From contig NZ_CBVI010000108.1 in the NCBI RefSeq assembly GCF_000513195.1, positions 1 through 64,000 on the forward strand: a stretch of DNA of 64,000 bases. Direction: 5' to 3'. Shown here piece after piece: positions 17,663 through 26,776 of the stretch. The translations under genes and the position numbers were made by a program. Positions within the stretch are counted from its first letter, which is position 1. Every line of letters begins with the position of its first letter. The notes below the pieces were generated by a model. The model saw nothing but the letters and a program-made list of their open reading frames with translations, had not been told where the DNA came from and did no database searches. The DNA comes from Bacteroides timonensis. Its GTDB lineage: Bacteria > Bacteroidota > Bacteroidia > Bacteroidales > Bacteroidaceae.

Positions 17663-19633
17663 TTATTGCTCAATACATATCTCAACTTTATCATTACCCG
17701 AATAGCGTATCCAAACCACCAGTTTATCTCCTTCCAACACTGGAATATGCCCCAGGAAATAATCCTCGCCCTCTTTCAGGCATCTGCCATTCAGCTTTAT
17801 GGTGGCGCCGGGAGAATCCCACTGCTTTATTTCAAAAGCAATGTTGCAGATTGGAGAATCCGGGGTTGCGTAAACATCGAATACAAGAGGCCGGTTGCAG
17901 GCATCAGTCTGCTCTATGCAATAGGCGCGCGAATAAATATCGTAACCTGCATATTGATAGCCAGCTGTTTGCACGCCCAGCTTCGGCGCATAATTCCACG
18001 ATTTTGCCAATGGAAGCAATGATTTGATAGGAGCTTCCGTCATCCCAATCAACTGCCGGGCTATAACTGTATTGCCCGGTCCGTACTCCACAATCTGCGA
18101 CTTACCGATTGTTTCTGTTAGCGACGAATGGGAAGGTCTATCCGGTGCAGGCGCATTTCTTCCGTCACTTTTTATCTGTGAAACCGGCCAATGATTCCAA
18201 CATGGAAAGGTTGAATAGTTTTCTACCCAACCAAATGAAAAAGGTTTGGCTATACGTTCAGGATGAAACACTGAAAAAGGCTTGAATGCCGATTTCAGAT
18301 TCACAAGCTGTATGGGTTCAAACATGCTTTTATCAAACTTCTTCGGCGGCCCCTGCTCCCAGTTATAAGTAACCGTGTTTCCTTCCATATCGCAAAAGGA
18401 AATCGCATCCATCTCAATATTATCCTGAGGGCGGGTTCCTGACTGATTGAAGAAGATCGTTTCCTGAAATTGGAAACCGCTCGGACTCTTTATATATTCC
18501 GGAGAATACAATACTTGTTTACGCGCTGCCACGCCATCAGGATATATTGTCCAATATTCGTCCACCCAGTTTCCCCACCCGGTTTCATCTTCTGCATAAA
18601 TCTGATGATTTATATTTGCCAAAGCATAGCGCCAATGAATGATGCAGCGAGCCGGCGTAGATTCCAAGATGCGCACATGTGAATACCGGCACTGCTTATC
18701 TCCCATTGCTTCATAACATTCTCCGGTTGAGAAGTTTTCTACACTCTGGTCTGTCATCCAACTATTATTTTCGGTCACGATAGCAGGAATATAGCCCGTG
18801 CCACGCCAGAAAACATACTTAATGGGACTATCTGGAAAACGAACCACAACATCAGGATAATCACCCACACGCCACAGTTTTTCCCAGCCTGAAGTATATT
18901 TCAATCTTGTATAGAATGCTCCAAAAGGCCCTGCCGGTATATCCAGCCCCGGAAATCGAGGATAATCCATCGCTTCCACGGCGCTCATCTCGTGAGCCGA
19001 GGAGTACCGTACCTCCTCTGCCGACAAAGCCCTCCCAATGATTTCCAGTTTCCCTATCAGCCCGTTATATCGCATCCATGTCTTCTCCATCGTGCTGGTC
19101 TTACGTTCAGTATAAGCCGGCGACATCTTTTCCCAGGTTCTTCCTATAAGGATATTGCCTTCCGGATATGAATCCGACTTGCCCCGAACAGGGAGTTTCG
19201 CCGCAACCTTACCATTTATATACAATTCAATTCCTTTGCCTTCGGTATATACCCATGCAATATGTGTCCACTTCAGCAAAGGTATAGCCTCCGATGATAT
19301 GCAAGAATGCCATTCCCCACCTGCCGACAAGGCTCCCACAAGCTTCCCGACATGATTGATGCCCAATAAAAAGCCACGCTGAAACTTATACTGACGATTT
19401 ACGATGGCAGAAATATTATACGAATATTCCAAAGGAGCAATCCAACCTTCTATGCTAAAGCTTTTCTCTATTTGAAATGGAATAGTAACCTCTTTTTCAT
19501 CTGTATAGCCATCGAAATGGGCAGGGTTCCTATCCATCCCTTCTATCAAGACAGCCTGTTGAGCAAGTATCGTGCCCGCCACAGGCTGTACGCCCAATAA
19601 AAATAATAGTAACCAAAGTTTCATAGGCATCAT
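17663..19633 (-). CDS. Secreted LamG-domain protein of unknown function
   Basis: A 656-residue protein with a signal peptide. Residues about 35-195 form a concanavalin A-like LamG/laminin-G-like domain (SIEGWIAP, WTHIAWVYTEGKGIELYING, ILIGRTW). The remaining roughly 450 residues belong to no family I recognise. They are rich in aromatic residues (YVFWRGTGYIPAIVTENN, GWGNWVDEYWTIYPDG, NHWPVSQIKSDGRN, AGYDIYSRAY), which suggests a beta-rich carbohydrate-active fold. It lies between the fructuronate reductase and GH3-PA14 genes in the operon, 15 bp and 43 bp away. A polysaccharide lyase or a glycosidase that releases uronic acid would fit the neighbours, but that is inference only. Confidence 0.65.
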   Translation of the reverse strand: MMPMKLWLLLFLLGVQPVAGTILAQQAVLIEGMDRNPAHFDGYTDEKEVTIPFQIEKSFSIEGWIAPLEYSYNISAIVNRQYKFQRGFLLGINHVGKLVGALSAGGEWHSCISSEAIPLLKWTHIAWVYTEGKGIELYINGKVAAKLPVRGKSDSYPEGNILIGRTWEKMSPAYTERKTSTMEKTWMRYNGLIGKLEIIGRALSAEEVRYSSAHEMSAVEAMDYPRFPGLDIPAGPFGAFYTRLKYTSGWEKLWRVGDYPDVVVRFPDSPIKYVFWRGTGYIPAIVTENNSWMTDQSVENFSTGECYEAMGDKQCRYSHVRILESTPARCIIHWRYALANINHQIYAEDETGWGNWVDEYWTIYPDGVAARKQVLYSPEYIKSPSGFQFQETIFFNQSGTRPQDNIEMDAISFCDMEGNTVTYNWEQGPPKKFDKSMFEPIQLVNLKSAFKPFSVFHPERIAKPFSFGWVENYSTFPCWNHWPVSQIKSDGRNAPAPDRPSHSSLTETIGKSQIVEYGPGNTVIARQLIGMTEAPIKSLLPLAKSWNYAPKLGVQTAGYQYAGYDIYSRAYCIEQTDACNRPLVFDVYATPDSPICNIAFEIKQWDSPGATIKLNGRCLKEGEDYFLGHIPVLEGDKLVVWIRYSGNDKVEICIEQ

Positions 19634-19648
19634 TGTTTCATCGCATTC

Positions 19649-20488
19649 CTATAAGCCGGAATCGGAAAGGAAGCCACCGTCAACCGGTATGGTAATACCG
19701 GTTACAAAGCCTGCTTTTTCATCATCAATCAACCAATTCATACACCCCAGCAGTTCTTCGGCTTCACCGAATTTACCCATAGGAGTTTGACGGATAATGT
19801 TGCCGCCACGTTCCGAATAGCCGCCCTCAGGAGTGAGCAGCAGCTTGCGACTACGATCGTTCAAAAAGAAGCCGGGCGCAATGGCGTTCACGCGGATGTG
19901 GGCAGGAGCTAAATAAGCAGCCAGCCATTGAGTGAAATTGGAGATGCCTGCCTTGCTTAAGGCATAAGCCGGAATGCGGGACAAAGGACGATAGGTATTC
20001 ATCGAAGCAAAATTAATGATGGCACCTCCACCCTCTTCTACCATGTCGCGGGCAAACTCTTGGCAAGGAATCACCGTCCCCATTATATTTACATTCACCA
20101 CATCGAGGAAACGGTTCATGTCGAGATTGAAGAAACCGCGTTCGGTATTTTCTGCCGTTAGCTCTACCGGATCGTAGCGGTTAATGGTGGTCACAGCATC
20201 GGGCTGGTTGCCTCCTGCCGCATTAATCAACACCGTGCAACGACCATAAATGCGCAGCACTTCCCGGCGCAACGCCTTGACTTGCTCCAAGTTTCTCACA
20301 TCAGCCGCCAGGCATACGCAAACACCACCTTTCGCCTTGATTTGTTCTTCTATCACCTTCAGCTTATCCACACTGCGCCCCACGAGCACCACTTTATATC
20401 CCTGCGTAGCAAGGTCAACAGCCATAGCCGAGCCAAGTGTTCCACCGGCACCCGTAACGACTGCCACTTTATTTTTTATTTCCATCAT
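19649..20488 (-). CDS. uxuB: SDR-family fructuronate (D-mannonate) oxidoreductase
   Basis: A 279-residue short-chain dehydrogenase/reductase. The NAD(P)-binding motif TGAGGTLG is at 13-20, the NAAG motif at 89-92, and the catalytic YxxxK at 175-179 (YALSK). The extended middle region is typical of the SDR type of mannonate oxidoreductase, analogous to Bacillus YjmF, and not of the long-chain E. coli UxuB. Its gene is directly next to uxaC, rraA-like and uxuA, which is the strongest support for converting D-fructuronate to D-mannonate. There is no signal peptide, so it is cytosolic. Symbol given by pathway role; another sugar-acid substrate is possible. Confidence 0.8.
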   Translation of the reverse strand: MMEIKNKVAVVTGAGGTLGSAMAVDLATQGYKVVLVGRSVDKLKVIEEQIKAKGGVCVCLAADVRNLEQVKALRREVLRIYGRCTVLINAAGGNQPDAVTTINRYDPVELTAENTERGFFNLDMNRFLDVVNVNIMGTVIPCQEFARDMVEEGGGAIINFASMNTYRPLSRIPAYALSKAGISNFTQWLAAYLAPAHIRVNAIAPGFFLNDRSRKLLLTPEGGYSERGGNIIRQTPMGKFGEAEELLGCMNWLIDDEKAGFVTGITIPVDGGFLSDSGL

Positions 20489-20498
20489 TCTTTCATTT

Positions 20499-21908
20499 TT
20501 AGTTTGATTTCCGACTAAAACACCAATTATAAACGTTATTATACGAAATGTTCTTCACCATCTCCCCCAACAATTCCATCTCATTGGGGAGTTCGCCCTT
20601 TTCCACCTGTTCGCCAATATATCCGCAAAGTATACGACGGAAATATTCGTGACGCGAGAAGGAGAGGATGCTACGTGAGTCTGTAGTCATGCCGATAAAG
20701 CGGCTCAATAAGCCATAACTGGACAAAGCACGAAAATGATTTTCAATGCCTTCTTTGTGGTCGTTATACCACCAAGCCGGACCAAATTGCAGTTTTCCTA
20801 CCACTCCATCACCCGTAAAAGAGCCTGTAAGGGTGGCAAAAGCGGCATTATCTGCCGGATTGAGCGTATAGAGTATGGTTTTAGGCATGCCCTCGGCTGA
20901 CTCGGCACTATCCAAAAAGTCGCATAAACTACGAATGTCGCACACATTGCCTATCGTAGCATATCCACCGGCCGGACCACACAAACGGCGCAAACGGCTG
21001 GTCGTAAAACGTTCGGCACCTATATGCAGTTGCATCACCCAACCACGGGCAGCATACTCTTGCGCCAACTTTAGCAGTACAAAAGAGCTCAGCTTTACCT
21101 TATCGGCAGCCGTCATATGACCGCTCTGCAAATAAACAGCGAAAATACGTGAAGCTTCATCAACATCGGGCAAGAGAAAAGCAAATCCGCTGTCGAGAGC
21201 ATGGTCGGACAGTCGGCAACCAGCTTCCTCAAACGCATCAAGGCGCAGATGCAGAGCATACAAATAATCTTCCAACGAGTTGATGGGAGCCACCTGCTCC
21301 AGGCGCTCCATCCATGATTTGAAGTTCGGAGTTCCAAAAGCCAGCATGGAATCGGCACGCAACGAAGGCAACACTTTTAAGTATGTAGCACATTCAGAAG
21401 CCGTGCGATGCAGCGACACATCATCCAGCAAATCGTCAGAGGTACAAACAATTTCTGTATTCCATTTGCGAAGAATGCCCACAGTGCTGTACTCTTTCTG
21501 CTGCAATAACGAATTGCAATGCTGATAAATCCTCTCTGCCGTATCGGGCGCCAGCAGGTCGTCCACATGGAAAATACGTTTCAATTCCAAAGCTGTCCAA
21601 TGGTAAAGCGGATTTCCTATCACATCAGGACAAGTACGAGCCCATGCTTCGTACTTCTCCTTGGATGAAACCTTGCCCGTGATGCGATTTTCGGGAACAC
21701 CGTCGATGCGCATAGCACGGTGCTTGTAAGGGTCGTGTGCCACCCACAACTCGGCCAAATCACCGTAGCATTGGTCAGTGGCCAATGCTTTAGGGTCCAA
21801 ATGGTTGTGATAGTCTATTATGGGAAGATTCTCAGCATACACATGATACAGTTCACGGGCAGCATCCGTATGCAACAAGAAATCTTTTGTCAAGAATGTA
21901 GCCTTCAT
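20499..21908 (-). CDS. uxaC: Glucuronate isomerase
   Basis: A 469-residue cytosolic enzyme that isomerises D-glucuronate to D-fructuronate (and D-galacturonate to D-tagaturonate). It belongs to the amidohydrolase superfamily; the metal-binding HxH is in IIDYHNHLDPKALA near residue 35. Length and further blocks (WTALELKRIF, MQLHIGAERF, GMTTDSRSILSFSRHEYFRRILC) agree with UxaC. It sits 3 bp after the RraA-like gene and 10 bp before the SDR gene, so it forms part of a full hexuronate route with UxuA. The presence of mannonate genes and absence of altronate genes points to glucuronate as the main substrate. Confidence 0.95.
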   Translation of the reverse strand: MKATFLTKDFLLHTDAARELYHVYAENLPIIDYHNHLDPKALATDQCYGDLAELWVAHDPYKHRAMRIDGVPENRITGKVSSKEKYEAWARTCPDVIGNPLYHWTALELKRIFHVDDLLAPDTAERIYQHCNSLLQQKEYSTVGILRKWNTEIVCTSDDLLDDVSLHRTASECATYLKVLPSLRADSMLAFGTPNFKSWMERLEQVAPINSLEDYLYALHLRLDAFEEAGCRLSDHALDSGFAFLLPDVDEASRIFAVYLQSGHMTAADKVKLSSFVLLKLAQEYAARGWVMQLHIGAERFTTSRLRRLCGPAGGYATIGNVCDIRSLCDFLDSAESAEGMPKTILYTLNPADNAAFATLTGSFTGDGVVGKLQFGPAWWYNDHKEGIENHFRALSSYGLLSRFIGMTTDSRSILSFSRHEYFRRILCGYIGEQVEKGELPNEMELLGEMVKNISYNNVYNWCFSRKSN

Positions 21909-21911
21909 TGT

Positions 21912-22637
21912 TTAGAAATATCCTCCGTTATTAACCATCTCTACAGCCGAGAATCCCGGATGTACCCAACCACGCATCTCTCTCTCATTCGTATTGATTT
22001 CCTCTGCACGTACCAACACATCGTAAGCAATGGCACGAGGAATAACAACAACGCCGTCAATATCGCCAAAGATAACATCACCCGGCTTGATATAAACCTT
22101 TCCTATACGCACGGGAGTGTTATAGCCCGTAATCTTGGTACGCCCCAGCGAACCGTTAGAACTTCGGTAACGGTAGAAGACAGGGAAATTCTGCACCAAA
22201 ACTTTACGGGTGTCGCGTAAACCACCATTTACCACCGCACAACGTGCACCACGGGCAATAGCCGATGCTGTCATCACCTCGCCCCAATGAGCTGCTTCGG
22301 TTTCTTCACCAGCATCCCACACCACACAACAATCGCGAGGCATATCGTCGAGCATCTTGGCACGAATTTCCATCTCTCCTCCCACTGTCGGGTCGGGATT
22401 ACTGCGTACAGTGAATGCAATGCCGCAAGATACCATCTCGAACTTAAGCGGTAGAATATTTACAGGTAAAGCCTGGTCCATAAAGGTAGCCTCACGCAGC
22501 ACATCATTCACTGCTCCAGTATACAGTTTCTCATAACGATCACAAAGTTCAGCCTCGGAAATGGGAAACTCAGCGGTCTCTATCTTGTCCAATTTTTCGC
22601 GAAGCTTATCAAGCTTCATCAATTGTTTTTCAGCCAT
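21912..22637 (-). CDS. RraA-family protein, cytosolic
   Basis: A 241-residue member of the RraA / HMG-CHA aldolase fold family. It carries the active-site signature NGGLRDTRKV and the C-terminal GDVIFGDIDGVVVIPRAIA. There is no signal peptide. Proteins of this family include pyruvate-type aldolases, oxaloacetate decarboxylases and RNase E regulators; Bacteroides lacks a reason to use the last role here. Its place between uxuA and uxaC suggests a step in sugar-acid breakdown, for example an aldolase or decarboxylase that handles a keto acid. The exact reaction cannot be told from sequence. Confidence 0.8.
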   Translation of the reverse strand: MAEKQLMKLDKLREKLDKIETAEFPISEAELCDRYEKLYTGAVNDVLREATFMDQALPVNILPLKFEMVSCGIAFTVRSNPDPTVGGEMEIRAKMLDDMPRDCCVVWDAGEETEAAHWGEVMTASAIARGARCAVVNGGLRDTRKVLVQNFPVFYRYRSSNGSLGRTKITGYNTPVRIGKVYIKPGDVIFGDIDGVVVIPRAIAYDVLVRAEEINTNEREMRGWVHPGFSAVEMVNNGGYF

Positions 22638-22679
22638 AAACTAAAATATTTATTTATATAATTGTTTTTTTTATCTGTA

Positions 22680-23633
22680 TTATTCTTCCAATAATCCCTT
22701 TAAATAGCCGGTTGCAAAAATATGCCCCAACATCTCATAAGCAGGATTATCCCCTCCTTCACCAGCCATAATAGGTGCATGGTCAGTACGTACCACTCCA
22801 TCGAAACCCACTTTTCGATAAGCCTCAATGCAAGCCTTCATATCCGTCATGCCTTCGTCATGAAAAGTCTCCTCAAAACAAGAAGCCGTACCACGGATAT
22901 CACGGAAATGGACAAAGAAAATTTTGCCACGACTGCCAAAGTGCTCTATGACTTGCGGTATATTCTCACCCATGGCGGCAAAGGTTCCCTGACAAAGGGT
23001 TATGCCGTTGTAGTCGCTCGGAAAAAGCCGCATTGCTTTGTCCATGTTTTCTGCACTGCGGAAAATACGGGCTACCCCTTGCAGCGAAGGTACGGGAGGG
23101 TCATCCGGATGGAGGGCTAACTTTACCTTGCATTCCTCGGCCACAGGCAGTATTTGCTCCATAAAATATTTATAATTATCCCAAATTCGCTCGTCGCCCA
23201 AATGTCCTGCTTCGGTGAGCAACGGCGCTTTCTCTACCAAAGAATTATCGAAACAAGTTACCAAGGCGCCTCCACGCCCTTTCTTGGAAAAGCTGGTGCG
23301 ATACCAACCGGACTGCGGCATGAAATTGTAACAAAGAATAGGAATATCCAAAGCTGCCATATTGCGCAGTACATTCTTAAAAACTTCTATCTCCTGATCA
23401 CGCCCCGGCAAACCGAGCTTGATGTGATAATGGGGAGGCGCCGGCTCAATGACTTCCAATTTCAAGCCTGCATCAGCCAGACTCTGCTTAGCATAAAGCA
23501 ATGCCTTGAAATCCCAAGGTTTCATATAGTAACGTTCGGGAGGCAATGCCGCTACCGCATAATCCACTCCCAATTGTTTGGCAACCTGCCATTTCACGCT
23601 GGGAAGTGTAGGTAAATACCATGCTATCTTCAT
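22680..23633 (-). CDS. uxuA: Mannonate dehydratase
   Basis: A 317-residue TIM-barrel enzyme that dehydrates D-mannonate to 2-keto-3-deoxygluconate. Family motifs are visible: PHYHIKLGLPGRD, LALHPDDPPVPSLQG (metal-binding His), GITLCQGT (Cys), FVHFRDIRG (His) and FHDEGMTDM. The final RTDHAP matches the RPDHG metal motif except that Pro and Gly are changed. It is somewhat shorter than E. coli UxuA (about 394) but near the short bacterial type. The gene overlaps the symporter stop by 4 bp (23630-23633). No kdgK or kdgA is seen in the window, so KDG must be processed elsewhere. Confidence 0.9.
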   Translation of the reverse strand: MKIAWYLPTLPSVKWQVAKQLGVDYAVAALPPERYYMKPWDFKALLYAKQSLADAGLKLEVIEPAPPHYHIKLGLPGRDQEIEVFKNVLRNMAALDIPILCYNFMPQSGWYRTSFSKKGRGGALVTCFDNSLVEKAPLLTEAGHLGDERIWDNYKYFMEQILPVAEECKVKLALHPDDPPVPSLQGVARIFRSAENMDKAMRLFPSDYNGITLCQGTFAAMGENIPQVIEHFGSRGKIFFVHFRDIRGTASCFEETFHDEGMTDMKACIEAYRKVGFDGVVRTDHAPIMAGEGGDNPAYEMLGHIFATGYLKGLLEE

Positions 23634-25297
23634 TTCTTATTTCTTTTTAGTTTATATATTATGAATATCACTACCGCTGCCAACAAGCAAAGAATCCCTG
23701 CTAAGAAACCGTAACGTCCACCCGTTGTACTTATCGAAGGAATACTGATAGCACTGAACAATATTCCCGACACCACCATGGAAAATACGAAGAGATAGAA
23801 TAAAACCCGAGTATACTGCGGTGAAATAACAGGCTTTTCTTCTTCACGAATAGGTGTTTCCACTAATTTGAAGAAAGCCTTTTCATTATCCGATATTATT
23901 CTTTTTTTACGCGCCAGTGAAGGATAATAATAAATGAGTAAACACAGAGCCGTCTCTATCAATGTAGCCATTTCCCAAGACACCGAAGGCAACATGTTGA
24001 GTACAATACCGGCAATGATACCTACCAGAATAGTGTTAATGGCCGAAGCCTTATTGGGATAGCGTGACACAATGCCCAGCACTAAAGGAATCCCTACCGG
24101 AATAGCCAGAATACCCGTAAATAGTTTATTGGCCTCAAAAGCTCCTCCAAAATTACGGATGCCGATAGCTCCTAAAATCATAATGACACCCACACCCAAA
24201 GTTGAAATGCGAGCTACAGAAAGTAATTGTTTGGGAGTCGCCTTGGGATTCATCATGCGAAAATACACATCGTTGGTCAGCACACCTGCCATCACGTTAT
24301 ACTCAGCGTTAAGCGATGACATGGTAGCGGCAAACATGGAAGAAAACATGATACCCATAATTCCCACCGGAAGCAGCATGGAAGAAACGGCTACATAAGA
24401 CATTTCCGGATCAGGAATGGCAGGTACTATAAGTGGCGAGGCAACAGCCGGTAACAAAAATATAGGAGTGAATACCAGAAACAGCAGACCGCTAACCAGC
24501 CCCACTTTTTTTGCCGCCGATTCATCGCGTACACAATAGAACTTCTGGATAAACGTCCAATTCTCATTGTATTTTATAACCGTCATAATAGCATATACAA
24601 TCAGCCACAGCGGAGCACCTTTCGGCCCGTTAAACCAGGTCATATTTGCAGGCAACTTATCTTGCAGAACGTCTATTCCCCCTATATGCCCCATAGAAAG
24701 AGGCAAGAGAATGCCAGTTACCAATATCAAGATAACAAATTGCACAGTGCTCATAATGGTTACCGTCCAAATACCGCCAATGATATTGAAAGCTGTTACG
24801 ATAATACCTGAAATTACGATAGCCCATTCCAGCGACAAGGGTGTGACTACAGTGATAAACACACCGATAGCATAGAGTCTCACCATATTGTCCAGAAAAC
24901 GCATCACCAGTCCCATCCACGTCACCAACTTACGTACGGAATAGCCGTAGCGCTGTTCCAGATACTCTACCGGAGTAGTATGTCCCGTCCGTCTCCACCG
25001 CTTGCCAAAGCACACTCCAGCTATTATACAAGCAGGTACGGTTGTCCAAAACACAGTGATGGAAACCAATCCATATTCATAGGCTATACCGGCATATGCC
25101 ACAAACACGAAGGTACTGAACAATCCCATAAAGTTTGTAATGGTGGCCATTAACCAAGGAATAGTTCCCCCACCCTTAAAGTAGGAGCCAACATCCTTGA
25201 CAAGCCATCCGAAGGAAAGTCCTATCACCCCCATGAGCAAAATGTAAATGCCCACAGCGATGTAATCCAGTTGTTGAAGATGCATCAGAGTGTCCAT
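23630..25297 (-). CDS. Sodium:solute symporter (SSS family), probable uronate or oligosaccharide importer
   Basis: A 555-residue inner-membrane protein with about 13-14 hydrophobic helices. The SSS family motifs are present in order: IGLSFGWLVKDVGSYFKGGGTIPW near the N-terminus, TPVEYLEQRYGY, and the sodium-site region SSMFAATMSSLNAEYNVMAGVLTNDVY. It overlaps the GH39-like gene by one base and uxuA by four, so it is tightly coupled to the uronate genes. PUL operons more often carry MFS transporters; an SSS member beside uxaC/uxuA suggests uptake of glucuronate released in the periplasm. Substrate is inferred from context only. Confidence 0.9.
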   Translation of the reverse strand: MDTLMHLQQLDYIAVGIYILLMGVIGLSFGWLVKDVGSYFKGGGTIPWLMATITNFMGLFSTFVFVAYAGIAYEYGLVSITVFWTTVPACIIAGVCFGKRWRRTGHTTPVEYLEQRYGYSVRKLVTWMGLVMRFLDNMVRLYAIGVFITVVTPLSLEWAIVISGIIVTAFNIIGGIWTVTIMSTVQFVILILVTGILLPLSMGHIGGIDVLQDKLPANMTWFNGPKGAPLWLIVYAIMTVIKYNENWTFIQKFYCVRDESAAKKVGLVSGLLFLVFTPIFLLPAVASPLIVPAIPDPEMSYVAVSSMLLPVGIMGIMFSSMFAATMSSLNAEYNVMAGVLTNDVYFRMMNPKATPKQLLSVARISTLGVGVIMILGAIGIRNFGGAFEANKLFTGILAIPVGIPLVLGIVSRYPNKASAINTILVGIIAGIVLNMLPSVSWEMATLIETALCLLIYYYPSLARKKRIISDNEKAFFKLVETPIREEEKPVISPQYTRVLFYLFVFSMVVSGILFSAISIPSISTTGGRYGFLAGILCLLAAVVIFIIYKLKRNKK

Positions 25298-26730
25298 CAG
25301 TTCAAAGCACTTTTTTCAATGATTACTATCGGAGAATCATATACCGGCACACCGCGCAAAATAAAATTATCTCCTTGCTTGGAATAGGCGGAAACCGGTA
25401 TCTCAAAAATCCATCCAGTGAGCAAATCAACCCACACCGGTTGTGCGAAATTACACCCAGTGAGTATCATATCTTTATATTGCAACTCATTATCGTTACG
25501 CGGAGCTTCGCTCTGATTCCATATCAGGAAACTATAAGCCCCCTCTGCATTCTGATAGAGATTATGGGTAAAAGCTTCTTCGCCACCGCCACAACTCATC
25601 TGATATGAAGTGATTGGATTGGAAAAGTTATCGAACAACGTAGCAAAATGCTGCACGGCCTTATAAGCAAGTTTCGTGCGGAGAGCTTTTTTCTCTCCAT
25701 TGGACTGAATCAAGCCCTTTACATTGAGTTTAGCTACATATTTGTTCACTCCCGTAGGATAGGCCATATCAATAATAGAGAAAATGCTTGTTTCTACCCC
25801 ATGAGCATGATCGCCCAATAACCGGCGCAAATTCCATTTGGCCTGTGAAATTTCAGTCCAGTCATAGTTGTCGAGCGCACCGCCCATGTGTCCTTTCGAG
25901 GGAGCGCCGTTTTCACCCTGCCGTAATTGGATACCGGGAGCATATTTGTCGATTATTTGACGGAAATTCATGACTGCCTTGTAGGAATTCTCCGGACGAT
26001 ATTCGTAACCATGGTAAGAAATCCAATGGAACAAGTTCTGTTTTCCTTCTCTTTTCACCAGTTTGAGACAATCTTCCAGCAATTTACCATTCAGCGTACA
26101 GAATGCAAATCCGGCAATACGCGCTTTCGGATCTACCTTTTTGATAATCTCAGCTGTGCGAACATTCATATCCACAATATCTTCAGCAGGAATTTTCTCA
26201 CTCAAATCCGGTTCATTCCATATCTCCCATTCGTGCACTTTGCCCAGATAACGTGTAGCCATGGCCTCCACCCATTTGTTCCAAGCCTGCTTGGCTTCCT
26301 CGGACTTAGGCATACCACCGCCCAAGTTTGTGGTACCACCACCTTGATAAATAGGATTACCATAAGAGGTTTGCAACCATATCTGCAACCCGCGTGACAA
26401 AGCATCATCTATGATGTGGTCCAACCAGGCAAAGTCATACACCCCCTTTTGTTTTTCAGTTTTTGCCCATCCGGCTTGCAGGCGTATTTTCTTCATGCCC
26501 AATGCCGGAAGATAAGTTTTATATTCGTCATAGTCAGTATAGTCTCTGTCTAAGACTTCACATCCCACAGTAAGGTTATCGGCCTTGATTTCCTTTACTG
26601 TTTTCGGAATTAATTGCCCCATAGGGCAGTAGTTGCCTTCCATCTTTAGTGGAAGATAGGAAACTTGCCCTTGCAGCTGCGAGGCTGCAAGGCAAAGTGT
26701 TCCAACAACAAGTAAAAATTTACTTTTCAT
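25297..26730 (-). CDS. Secreted GH39-like glycoside hydrolase (clan GH-A)
   Basis: A 477-residue protein with a signal peptide (cleavage about residue 21). It has a TIM barrel with the acid/base in WEIWNEPD (E173) and the likely nucleophile in LRQGENGAPS (E273), and a short C-terminal beta-domain. The spacing of about 100 residues between the two Glu residues and the overall pattern resemble GH39, which includes beta-xylosidases, alpha-L-iduronidases and arabinofuranosidase-type enzymes. It is the first enzyme gene after susD (46 bp), so it may act on the first oligosaccharide imported. The family call is a resemblance; another clan GH-A family is possible. Confidence 0.65.
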   Translation of the reverse strand: MKSKFLLVVGTLCLAASQLQGQVSYLPLKMEGNYCPMGQLIPKTVKEIKADNLTVGCEVLDRDYTDYDEYKTYLPALGMKKIRLQAGWAKTEKQKGVYDFAWLDHIIDDALSRGLQIWLQTSYGNPIYQGGGTTNLGGGMPKSEEAKQAWNKWVEAMATRYLGKVHEWEIWNEPDLSEKIPAEDIVDMNVRTAEIIKKVDPKARIAGFAFCTLNGKLLEDCLKLVKREGKQNLFHWISYHGYEYRPENSYKAVMNFRQIIDKYAPGIQLRQGENGAPSKGHMGGALDNYDWTEISQAKWNLRRLLGDHAHGVETSIFSIIDMAYPTGVNKYVAKLNVKGLIQSNGEKKALRTKLAYKAVQHFATLFDNFSNPITSYQMSCGGGEEAFTHNLYQNAEGAYSFLIWNQSEAPRNDNELQYKDMILTGCNFAQPVWVDLLTGWIFEIPVSAYSKQGDNFILRGVPVYDSPIVIIEKSALN

Positions 26731-26776
26731 AATTCTGTTATCCCATCAAGTTTTTACCTCAAATATACATTTTTCA

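Noticed and set aside
23630..25297. MFS-type hexuronate transporter (ExuT)
   Set aside because: Helix count and motifs (YLEQRYGY, SSMFAATMSSLNAEYN) are those of the SSS family, not MFS.
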